Source of the DNA: Enterococcus aquimarinus
Lineage (GTDB): Bacteria; Bacillota; Bacilli; Lactobacillales; Enterococcaceae
Reading direction: 5' to 3'
NCBI RefSeq assembly: GCF_001885765.1
Contig: NZ_JXKD01000006.1
Span: forward strand, 81,337-145,336
DNA: 64,000 nucleotides
The notes below the pieces were generated by a model, which was given only the letters and a program-made list of their open reading frames with translations, did no database searches and had not been told where the DNA came from. Positions within the stretch are counted from its first letter, which is position 1, and each line of letters begins with the position of its first letter. The position numbers were made by a program, and so were the translations under genes. Shown one piece after another: positions 34,470-42,020 of this stretch.

Positions 34470-34865
34470 TTATCTTTTCTTAAAACAAAGACCACCTGCT
34501 ACGAAAAATGGGAAAGCCAGTACAAATGCTAAAAATTGACTCCCTAATAAGGTAACTAAACCGGTTACAATGTATAATAACCCCGTTAAACGGCGATCAT
34601 ATCGACTATTTAAAAATAAACTAGCAAGTGCCGTCGTCACCAAAACAAGGACCACTGTGATACCAAACCAATTTCCTAAGCGGTGGAAAAATTCTAATCC
34701 TTGTTCCACCGATATCTCGCTCAGTTGTTCGGCAAAGACAGGCAGAAAGATTTCTTCATATTGAATACTCGTTAATTCGCGCATAATCAAAGAGAGTGGG
34801 CCTAAGATTAGCGTTACGAGTCCAGCTGTAATCCAACCGATCCATAATTCAAGTCTTCTTTTCAT
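34470..34865 (-). CDS. small membrane protein, DUF4064-like
   Basis: A 131-residue protein with an N-terminal helix (LELWIGWITAGLVTLILGPLSL), two central segments and a C-terminal segment ending in GGLCFKKR, four in total. The layout resembles DUF4064 proteins of Firmicutes, an assignment made by eye. Its start lies inside the end of the pectinesterase gene (17-base overlap), so it is co-translated with depolymerases. I cannot propose a function beyond a membrane association with the transport block. Confidence 0.6.
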   Translation of the reverse strand: MKRRLELWIGWITAGLVTLILGPLSLIMRELTSIQYEEIFLPVFAEQLSEISVEQGLEFFHRLGNWFGITVVLVLVTTALASLFLNSRYDRRLTGLLYIVTGLVTLLGSQFLAFVLAFPFFVAGGLCFKKR

Positions 34866-35766
34866 TTATCTTCGCTCCTTCCAACGTCATCCAGCTCGCT
34901 CTTTGAGGTACGATTGCATAAGTACAATCTACTTCCTTATAGCACACGCTTTTTTGAGCTGTTTCTTTATCCCAATCATGCCAACCAGCACTCGTCAACC
35001 ACTTGTCAAAGATACATTTTTCAAAACGAGTCTTTGCATGGTCACGCCACGGTCGGCCCAGATAATACGGACTCTCACCTGAAATTTGACAGTTCTTAAA
35101 AATGAATCCTTCCGCTTCTTTTGGCGTGGAGGCAGCTGTTAGATAGTTCACTGTTGCCCTTTTCCGGCTATAAATGTGACAAGAAGTGAACAGGGCTTGC
35201 CCACCACCAAAAATAAAATCAATCGTTCCCGAAATCGTACACTCATTAAAATAAGACAGTTGCTGCGAAAAGACTCGAGAGCGCCAAGGACTCAGTAAGG
35301 GGGTTTCATCCTTAGTCATTATTGGTAAGGGACCTAAACATAATGTATCTTGATAGGCATCTAAAGAACAACGATTAATCGTGACATTGGTTCCTTCTAT
35401 ATAGAGTGCTACTGCTTGTGCTGCGACGTGATCTGGACCTGCCGTATTTTTGATGGTGATTCCTTCTAAAGTGACGTCTTTTGCATTGATAAACACTGTA
35501 GCGGTTTGAAAGGTCCCACGTAGTTCACCATTAGGCAGCACATCTTTGGCTGACCAATTGCCTTCAATCCTGACATCGCCAATACCGATGAGCGTTAAAC
35601 CATCATTGTATATGCTGATATTTTCTTCATATACTCCAGGATAGACGATAATTTTTTGGATTAATTTCTTTTTTGAAGCACAGACAATGGCTTGTTGAAT
35701 CGTTTGATAATTGCCACTACCATCTTTTGCAACCGTTACAGATGCTGGCGTAAAAACTGAATCCAT
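34849..35766 (-). CDS. pectinesterase (carbohydrate esterase family 8), no signal peptide
   Basis: A 305-residue right-handed beta-helix enzyme that removes methyl groups from homogalacturonan. Motifs are VTVAKDGSGNYQTIQQAI at the N-terminus, DAYQDTLCLG, the catalytic GTIDFIFGGGQALF and YLGRPWRDHAKTRF with the conserved Arg and Trp. The start MDSVFTPASVTVAKDG is cytosolic in character: there is no hydrophobic leader, unlike most secreted pectinesterases. It overlaps the upstream esterase gene by 31 bases. Demethylation of imported oligosaccharides inside the cell is inferred. Confidence 0.92.
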   Translation of the reverse strand: MDSVFTPASVTVAKDGSGNYQTIQQAIVCASKKKLIQKIIVYPGVYEENISIYNDGLTLIGIGDVRIEGNWSAKDVLPNGELRGTFQTATVFINAKDVTLEGITIKNTAGPDHVAAQAVALYIEGTNVTINRCSLDAYQDTLCLGPLPIMTKDETPLLSPWRSRVFSQQLSYFNECTISGTIDFIFGGGQALFTSCHIYSRKRATVNYLTAASTPKEAEGFIFKNCQISGESPYYLGRPWRDHAKTRFEKCIFDKWLTSAGWHDWDKETAQKSVCYKEVDCTYAIVPQRASWMTLEGAKINEKKT

Positions 35767-36632
35767 CGTTCACGCATCTCCCTTGTTTCTTGGTGTCCAC
35801 CATCTAATATTTCACATGCCCACTGATTACTTGCCTGTTGATCAAGATAACTTTGATGTAATCGCTTGTCCAAATCTGTCACTCCAACGAGTGGGCACAG
35901 AGGATCCACGCGCCCAATCAAGCATAGTCGTGCCCGCGGAACAATCAACTGTTGGATATCATTCGTCGTTAGCTGTTTTAAAATACCTGGAACGTAGTAA
36001 TAAAATCCATGACGGTCTAAACGCTTTTCTTTTATCAACGCCTCATATTCCACTTGAGCGGCAATGTCAACCACAACACGGATCCGTTCATCTAACGCTG
36101 CTAACCACCAGCTCATCATTCCGCCCATTGACATTCCCATCGTTGCCACTTTTTCTGGGTTTACTTCTGGACGGTCCAGTAAGTATGTTAAAAATTGTTG
36201 ATTATCATAAATCCGCATACCCCAAAGCGTGTGCCCCTTCAGAAGAAATTCTTTGAATAATTCACTTTCTTTTTGTTTATTTCGTTCGCCAAATCCCCAC
36301 ATATCAATGACACCGACTGCATACCCTTGTTTTGTTAACGTTTGCAAAAAACTCATAGGCTGTAAATAATCGCTACTTTGAATCAGCTCTTCTTTACCTT
36401 TCGTAAAATCACCGCCATGCGAATGATTAAATAATACTAGTGGGCATGATTGAACTTGAGCGGTTGGAGGATACGCAAAGTATGCTGGAACGGTTTCAAT
36501 TTCATTTAATTCTAGGAGGATTGTTTCTAACACATAATCCGGCGTGACCACTTTCGACAGAATCGTTGCGCGCGGCTCAACCACAAGTCTTGGTCCTAAA
36601 CAAGTGAGAATTTTTGCTTTTATATCCATCAC
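35736..36632 (-). CDS. alpha/beta hydrolase, dienelactone-hydrolase/acetyl-esterase type
   Basis: A 298-residue hydrolase. The nucleophile elbow is ATMGMSMGGMMSWW, the oxyanion region VLFNHSHGGDF, the acid probably Asp in LIGRVDPLCP and the histidine in ILDGGHQETREMR. It stands between GH28 and pectinesterase genes, four bases after the former, so an esterase acting on acetylated or otherwise substituted pectic oligosaccharides fits. No signal peptide is present. The substrate is inference from the neighbours only. Confidence 0.8.
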   Translation of the reverse strand: MMDIKAKILTCLGPRLVVEPRATILSKVVTPDYVLETILLELNEIETVPAYFAYPPTAQVQSCPLVLFNHSHGGDFTKGKEELIQSSDYLQPMSFLQTLTKQGYAVGVIDMWGFGERNKQKESELFKEFLLKGHTLWGMRIYDNQQFLTYLLDRPEVNPEKVATMGMSMGGMMSWWLAALDERIRVVVDIAAQVEYEALIKEKRLDRHGFYYYVPGILKQLTTNDIQQLIVPRARLCLIGRVDPLCPLVGVTDLDKRLHQSYLDQQASNQWACEILDGGHQETREMRERWIQFLRQHL

Positions 36633-36635
36633 TTT

Positions 36636-37937
36636 CTACTCAATTTTTTCTTGATTGGCATAGGAATCATGAATTTGGATACCTTGACTGTTCTCAATAT
36701 GGAAGATTTCTCCCTCTACGCCGTCTAATGTTATCCGGTCAAAGCGGACGTTCGTCGCGCATCCAATATAAAATCCACTTTTTTGCATATCTTCAATTCC
36801 CGTCATCATTGCCGGTTTGCCAGGTATGGCATCTTTTGCCATTGAAATAGCAATATCATGGAACGTGATATCGCTCACTGGTTGTTCCGTTAAACCATAA
36901 ATAAATCCTGCTGATGCGTGGACATTACGCGCTGTAATATCCGCAAAGTGAATACGACGGAACATTGGTGTTTCTTCTGTAATCGGATAGGCAGCTTTAT
37001 CCCACACGTATTGATCTTTTCCACGTGGACCACAGAAATAATATAAATTCAAAATAAAGGGACAGCTAACGTTATCCATCACAATGTTACTGACGCGAAT
37101 ATCTTCAATCGTTCCACCACGACCGCGCCTTGATTTCAAGCGAATTCCGCGATCGGTGTCTTGGAATGTACAATTACTAATCGTTACATTTCGGATATCA
37201 CCACTCATCTCACTCCCTAACACCACCCCACCATGGCCGTGAATCATATGACAATTCGTAATCGTAATATTCTCGCAAGACACCCGTTCTTTTGTGTCTT
37301 CCGTCCCTGCTTTAATTGCGATACAGTCATCGCCGACGTCAATTTGACAATTACTAATGCGTACATTTTTACACGATTCAGGATCAATACCATCTGTATT
37401 TGGGGAATCAGCAGGATTCTTAATTTTTACATTCTCAACGGTAACACCATGACACAAAATAGGATTGACCGTCCAACTAGGTGAATTAATCATCGAGATA
37501 TCTTTAATCGTCACATTTTCACACGAATCAAAACTGATTAATTTCGGTCGCGGATAGTTTAACTTTTCTCGCTCATTACGGAAAATTTGCCACCATTTTT
37601 GGCCATTTCCATCTAACAATCCAAATCCAGTCACCGCAATGTTCTGAACATTTTCGGCATATAAACAAGAAGCATACACTTCACGCTTAACCCCTTCCCA
37701 TCGCGAAATGACAACTGGATAATCTTCTTGATTATCAGAAAATTTTAACACACTACCTGGTAACAAATGAAGCTCGATATGACTTTTTAAGCGCAATGAA
37801 GCCGTATAAAATTCACCGGCTGGTACACTTACACGTCCGCCACCTTTTGCAGCAACCGTATCAATTGCTTTTTGAATTTTATCCGTCATTAATTCGCCAT
37901 TTGGTTTCGCACCGAATTCTGTGATTAACACTTCCAA
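36636..37937 (-). CDS. glycoside hydrolase family 28 (polygalacturonase, probably exo-acting)
   Basis: A 433-residue beta-helix hydrolase with all four family motifs: SPNTDGIDPESC, VGDDCIAIKAG (catalytic Asp pair), HGHGGVVLGSE (His) and RGIRLKSRRGRGG (Arg-Lys). There is no signal peptide, so it must act on imported oligogalacturonides; intracellular GH28 enzymes are usually exo-acting. The N-terminal ITEFGAKPNGELMTDKIQKAID is typical for the bacterial group. Confidence 0.94.
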   Translation of the reverse strand: MEVLITEFGAKPNGELMTDKIQKAIDTVAAKGGGRVSVPAGEFYTASLRLKSHIELHLLPGSVLKFSDNQEDYPVVISRWEGVKREVYASCLYAENVQNIAVTGFGLLDGNGQKWWQIFRNEREKLNYPRPKLISFDSCENVTIKDISMINSPSWTVNPILCHGVTVENVKIKNPADSPNTDGIDPESCKNVRISNCQIDVGDDCIAIKAGTEDTKERVSCENITITNCHMIHGHGGVVLGSEMSGDIRNVTISNCTFQDTDRGIRLKSRRGRGGTIEDIRVSNIVMDNVSCPFILNLYYFCGPRGKDQYVWDKAAYPITEETPMFRRIHFADITARNVHASAGFIYGLTEQPVSDITFHDIAISMAKDAIPGKPAMMTGIEDMQKSGFYIGCATNVRFDRITLDGVEGEIFHIENSQGIQIHDSYANQEKIE

Positions 37938-37975
37938 CTTTCTTCCTCCTTACAAACTCATCATTTTATAGAACG

Positions 37976-39079
37976 CTATTCAAGTAACGGTTCATTTTCA
38001 AGTGCGGCTTGCAAAAATGCCCCGTACCCTTTGAAATCATTCGTAATAATTGGTTCGCTGATATAGTACACAAAGGAACCATCGCGAGCGTCTTCGCCAC
38101 CCAGTCCAGCTACTTCACAATTTCTCGTTAAATTGAGCCATCCTTCATTGGTTAAAAAAACAAATTCATTGACAACACCTTGATACGTTTCCTGACTAAA
38201 AGATCGCCATTCGTCGGACAATACTTCTAGTCTAAGCGCTTTAGCGGTCGCGTAAGCAATCATACTGGAAGCAGAAGCTTCTAAATAATTTCCGTGCCGC
38301 TCCCCTTGGTCTAACACTTGATACCACACGTGTGTATTTTCATCGCGAACTTTTTTTAATGCCTTTAAGCACCTCACAAAGATTTCTTCTAACGTTTTCG
38401 TATCCGTTGAACCTTGCAGTAGTTCAATTGTATCGACCAGTGCCATCATATACCAACCCATTGAACGTCCCCAAAAATTTGGTGATAAACCGGTTTGAGG
38501 ATTTGCCCAAAATTGTTCTTTTTTTTCATCCCAAGCATGATACAACAGACCCGTTTGTTGATCGACCGTCCGATTATAGCATAACTCAAAATGATGGATT
38601 ACTTCTGCCATTCGTTCACCCTTTTTAAAAGTAAGCAAATATTCTGCTAAAAAAGGCGTTCCCATGTACAAGCCATCTAACCAAATTTGATTGGGATAAA
38701 TCTTCTTATGCCAAAAACCGCCTTCTGACGTACGAGGCATATTTTCTAATTGCTGAAATAATAAATCTAGCGCTTTTTTGTACTTTTCGTTTTTGGTTTC
38801 TTTATACAATAAAAATAGTAATTTGCCGTTATTGACATAATCGATATTCATCGATTCATAGTTGTATCCTTTAATGGAACCATCTTCTTGAATATAATAA
38901 TCCATTGTTTCCTGGATGTAATCATAATAAACAGCTTCATTTGTTTGAAGATAAGCCATTTTAACGCCTTGTAGGACAACCCCTATATCATACGACCATT
39001 TCCCATGGTACGTTTTCGTTTGAGGTAAAATAGGATACCTTTCAAACAACGTCGTTAAAGCTACTTGAGAAAGTTTCAC
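37976..39079 (-). CDS. glycoside hydrolase family 105 (unsaturated rhamnogalacturonyl/galacturonyl hydrolase)
   Basis: A 367-residue (alpha/alpha)6-barrel enzyme that releases 4-deoxy-unsaturated uronate from lyase products. Characteristic segments are KWSYDIGVVLQGVKMAYLQT, NQIWLDGLYMGTPFLAEY with the catalytic Asp, and NFWGRSMGWYMMALVDTIELL. The released sugar feeds KduI and KduD encoded about 9 kb away. It is cytosolic. Because it needs unsaturated ends, its presence implies that lyase-generated oligosaccharides are taken up, although no lyase gene lies in this window. Confidence 0.92.
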   Translation of the reverse strand: MKLSQVALTTLFERYPILPQTKTYHGKWSYDIGVVLQGVKMAYLQTNEAVYYDYIQETMDYYIQEDGSIKGYNYESMNIDYVNNGKLLFLLYKETKNEKYKKALDLLFQQLENMPRTSEGGFWHKKIYPNQIWLDGLYMGTPFLAEYLLTFKKGERMAEVIHHFELCYNRTVDQQTGLLYHAWDEKKEQFWANPQTGLSPNFWGRSMGWYMMALVDTIELLQGSTDTKTLEEIFVRCLKALKKVRDENTHVWYQVLDQGERHGNYLEASASSMIAYATAKALRLEVLSDEWRSFSQETYQGVVNEFVFLTNEGWLNLTRNCEVAGLGGEDARDGSFVYYISEPIITNDFKGYGAFLQAALENEPLLE

Positions 39080-39115
39080 GAACGTTATTCCCTCCTTCTA
39101 TTTATCGTAATGTCT

Positions 39116-39748
39116 CTATCTTGATTCAAACATCACGTCTGAATCAACTTTTTCAGGAGTATACTCTTTTAAAATCAACTTTCCAGCATATCCCAAAACA
39201 AAACCCACAAAGCCCACTCCCCAAATGATTAATAACGCAAGTGAAATCATCGATGCAATCATATAGGCGACAATAATAATAGTCCAAGCTAAAATGGAAT
39301 AATGTAAATAACCTAATCCGATTAAAGCCGCTCCTTGCAAAATTTCTCGTATCGTCTTAAATGTTGTTGCGGCCATCACCGTATAAATATGACTTGTCGC
39401 AAACAACACGATGACGAAGACGAGCACATTTGCGACTTGAAAGTACCATTGGCTTAACGTAAATAAATTGATAATGACGATCGTAAAAACCGCTATAACT
39501 AGCCAACTAATCAGTAATGACTGACGAAACCGTTCTTTAAAAGCAGTATAGAAGCTGCGTGCTACAGGAGGTTGTTCCCCTAAGCGTAACCACTTATCAT
39601 AATAGGCCATCATTGCGTAAGTCGCCGGTCCTACTCCGAAAAGACCAAGTCCTAATAAGGTAAATAAAATCCATAAGAAACTTAAATAAGCAATGATTAG
39701 AACGTTCGTCATATAGACATTGATTTTACTAATTTTCTCCATCGTCAT
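39116..39748 (-). CDS. DUF624 family membrane protein (YesL-like)
   Basis: A 210-residue protein with five hydrophobic segments. The N-terminal stretch (AYLSFLWILFTLLGLGLFGVGPATYAMMAYYDKWLR) and the following FYTAFKERFRQSLLISW match DUF624. Such proteins are regularly found beside carbohydrate ABC permeases in Firmicutes, for example YesL in the Bacillus subtilis rhamnogalacturonan locus, but their role is unknown. It lies between the permease and the GH105 gene on the minus strand. Confidence 0.85.
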   Translation of the reverse strand: MTMEKISKINVYMTNVLIIAYLSFLWILFTLLGLGLFGVGPATYAMMAYYDKWLRLGEQPPVARSFYTAFKERFRQSLLISWLVIAVFTIVIINLFTLSQWYFQVANVLVFVIVLFATSHIYTVMAATTFKTIREILQGAALIGLGYLHYSILAWTIIIVAYMIASMISLALLIIWGVGFVGFVLGYAGKLILKEYTPEKVDSDVMFESR

Positions 39749-39769
39749 TTTCTCGTTTCCTTTCTGTCT

Positions 39770-40735
39770 TTAGTAAATCCCTTCTTCGCCCACTTTACGC
39801 GCTGCTTTATTTGCTAAGACAACTAGAACTAATCCGACTAATCCTTTAAATAGACCTACAGCCGTGGAATAACTTAGTTGACCATTTTGAATTCCGGCAG
39901 TATAGACGAACGTATCAAAAATTTGAGCGACTTCTTTATTCATTGGGTTCATTAATAGGAACATATGCTCAAATCCCATATCTAAAACGTGACCAATTTT
40001 CAAAATAAACAAGGTAATAATCGTTGGCCGAATACAAGGTAAGGTAATATGCCACATTTTACGTAGTTTTCCAGCGCCATCCATATCGGCTGCTTCGTAT
40101 AATTGTTCATCCACATTGGTGATCGCCGCGAGATAAACAATCGTTCCCCAGCCCGCACCTTTCCACATTTGCTGGAAAATATAAATCGGACGTAACCATT
40201 CCGTACTTGTTAAAAAGGAAATCTTTTCCCCACCAAAATAAGTGATGATATTATTAAAGACGCCACCTTCTGTTGTTAATAGAACATAAAAAATCGAAAC
40301 AACCACTACCCAAGACATGAAATGGGGTAAGTAAATCACCGTTTGGACAAATTTTTTAAATCTTGCAGCCCGTAATTCATTTAACATCAATGCTAGTATA
40401 ATCGGAAATGGAAATGAAAAAGCAATATCCAAACCAAAAATGACGAGCGTATTTCTCATTAACATGAAAAACGTATCTTCGGTAAATAGTCGAATAAAAT
40501 GTTTCATTCCTACAAAGGGACTACCTAAGATTCCTAAAAAAGGTTGATAGTCTTGGAACGCAATAATTAATCCTCCCATTGGAATATATTTAAAAATGAC
40601 AAAATATAAGATTCCTGGGAAGAGCATGATATAAAGCGCTCGGTTTGTTTTAATTTGTGCCCATTTTTTTTGACGTTTGATTGCTTTTATTTTTTTCTCA
40701 TCTACTTGATTGGTTAATACTCCAGCTGTTTCCAT
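39770..40735 (-). CDS. ABC transporter permease, LplB/YtmP-type
   Basis: A 321-residue membrane protein with six transmembrane segments and the permease EAA loop (YEAADMDGAGKLRKMWHITLP). The N-terminal MFPGILYFVIFKYIPMGGLIIAFQDYQPF is typical of the LplB group that pairs with LplC. It forms the inner-membrane channel of an oligosaccharide importer with the divergent permease at 41009 and the lipoprotein at 31290. It is the promoter-proximal gene of the nine-gene minus-strand block, and a 17-bp element upstream of it is repeated in mirror image upstream of its partner. Confidence 0.92.
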   Translation of the reverse strand: METAGVLTNQVDEKKIKAIKRQKKWAQIKTNRALYIMLFPGILYFVIFKYIPMGGLIIAFQDYQPFLGILGSPFVGMKHFIRLFTEDTFFMLMRNTLVIFGLDIAFSFPFPIILALMLNELRAARFKKFVQTVIYLPHFMSWVVVVSIFYVLLTTEGGVFNNIITYFGGEKISFLTSTEWLRPIYIFQQMWKGAGWGTIVYLAAITNVDEQLYEAADMDGAGKLRKMWHITLPCIRPTIITLFILKIGHVLDMGFEHMFLLMNPMNKEVAQIFDTFVYTAGIQNGQLSYSTAVGLFKGLVGLVLVVLANKAARKVGEEGIY

Positions 40736-40797
40736 ACGACTGTTTCCTCCGTTTTCGTTTATTTATCACATCCAAATCATAGTCGATATGTGAAATT

Positions 40798-40949
40798 ACG
40801 TATATAATCATTTTAACACTTAGGAAAGCGTGTACATTATTTCAACAAAAGGATTCTTTCTTTTTTTATCAAAAAATATAAAAACCCTTACATACCAGTG
40901 TTTACAACAAATTGAGAAAGAATGAACATTTAAAAATGATTATATACGT
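40798..40949. promoter_or_regulatory. divergent promoter region with mirrored 17-bp elements
   Basis: ACGTATATAATCATTTT (40798-40814) and its exact complement AAAATGATTATATACGT (40933-40949) lie 63 and 59 bases before the two divergent permease starts. Each contains a -10-like TATATA reading towards its gene. They are probably identical operator/promoter units for one regulator, most likely the AraC-type protein at 42021. Confidence 0.6.
40823..40836. promoter_or_regulatory. cre-like CcpA site in the divergent permease promoter region
   Basis: GGAAAGCGTGTACA matches 12 of 14 positions of TGWNANCGNTNWCA. It lies between the mirrored elements, where it could repress both transcription units on preferred sugars. 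Confidence 0.45.
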
Positions 40950-41008
40950 TATCTCGAGGCCGTGATAAAGTAACGATGATCAATAAAATGAATTAGGAGG
41001 AATATATT

Positions 41009-41908
41009 ATGCAAGCAACACCATCTTTAAAAAAGAATAAAATCAAAGTAGCGACAAGCGAAAGAATCGTTCACGTATTCATTGTGTCATTTCTAACAAT
41101 TTTTACATTATTGTGTTTACTCCCCTTTTTAAATGTTTTAGGAAGTTCCTTTGCAACATCGGCTGAAATCTCAACACGAACCTTTATTTTGATTCCACGA
41201 ACGTTTACTCTAAATGCATATCGTTACATTTTATCAACACCCACTATTTTTAAAAGTATTGGTGTTTCATTATATGTAACCATTCTAGGTACGTTTCTTA
41301 GTATGGTTGTAACATCCTTTATGGCATACGCATTATCAAGAAAATATTTACATGGACGATCATTTTTCAATTTTCTTGTTGTCTTTACGATGTTATTTAG
41401 TGGCGGAATGATTCCATCCTTCATCCTAGTTAAAAACCTTGGTTTAATTGATACATTATGGGCATTAATTTTACCTTCTGCGGTGAGTGCTTATAATATG
41501 ATTATTATGCGTAATTTTTTCCAAGGAATTCCTGATAGTTTAGAAGAATCAGCAAAAATGGATGGTTGTTCTGATTGGGGTGTTTTCTTCAAGATCATTC
41601 TTCCTCTTTCATTACCGTCCATTGCTACAATCTCTTTATTTTATGCCGTCACTTACTGGAATACGTATCAAAATGCGATTTTATATATCAATGATTCCAA
41701 CAAATGGCCTATCCAAGTATTGTTACGTCAAATCGTAATTGTTTCAAGTGGCTTAAACGCTGATGCAGCTAGTGTTGACATTGTCCCACCTGCACAATCA
41801 ATCAAAATGGCGGTGATTGTCGTTGCAACCATTCCAATGTTAATCGCTTATCCTTTTGTCCAAAAATATTTTGTTAAAGGCGCGATGGTTGGATCGGTTA
41901 AAGGTTAG
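41009..41908 (+). CDS. ABC transporter permease, LplC/YtcP-type
   Basis: A 299-residue membrane protein with six segments and the EAA loop (LEESAKMDGCSDWGVFFKIILPLSLP). The N-terminus (ERIVHVFIVSFLTIFTLLCLLPFLNVLGSSFATSAEI) matches the LplC family. Such permeases normally follow their LplB partner in the same operon; here it is transcribed alone in the opposite direction from a mirrored promoter. The start follows AGGAGG and a terminator lies just beyond the stop. The local base composition is slightly more A/T-rich than in the depolymerase genes. Confidence 0.92.
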   Translation: MQATPSLKKNKIKVATSERIVHVFIVSFLTIFTLLCLLPFLNVLGSSFATSAEISTRTFILIPRTFTLNAYRYILSTPTIFKSIGVSLYVTILGTFLSMVVTSFMAYALSRKYLHGRSFFNFLVVFTMLFSGGMIPSFILVKNLGLIDTLWALILPSAVSAYNMIIMRNFFQGIPDSLEESAKMDGCSDWGVFFKIILPLSLPSIATISLFYAVTYWNTYQNAILYINDSNKWPIQVLLRQIVIVSSGLNADAASVDIVPPAQSIKMAVIVVATIPMLIAYPFVQKYFVKGAMVGSVKG

Positions 41909-41929
41909 CTTTCCTTGATTTAGATTAAA

Positions 41930-41964
41930 AAAAATCCATGGAGAAATGTTCTTCATGGATTTTT
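41930..41964 (+). terminator. terminator after the LplC-type permease gene
   Basis: AAAAATCCATG pairs perfectly with CATGGATTTTT around a 13-base loop, with A and T runs. It is probably bidirectional, serving the convergent AraC-type regulator gene too. Confidence 0.85.
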
Positions 41965-42020
41965 GATAATCTTTTTTAGCGGATTCTTGTGGTGCATGCG
42001 TCCTATCTTGACTGACAATT

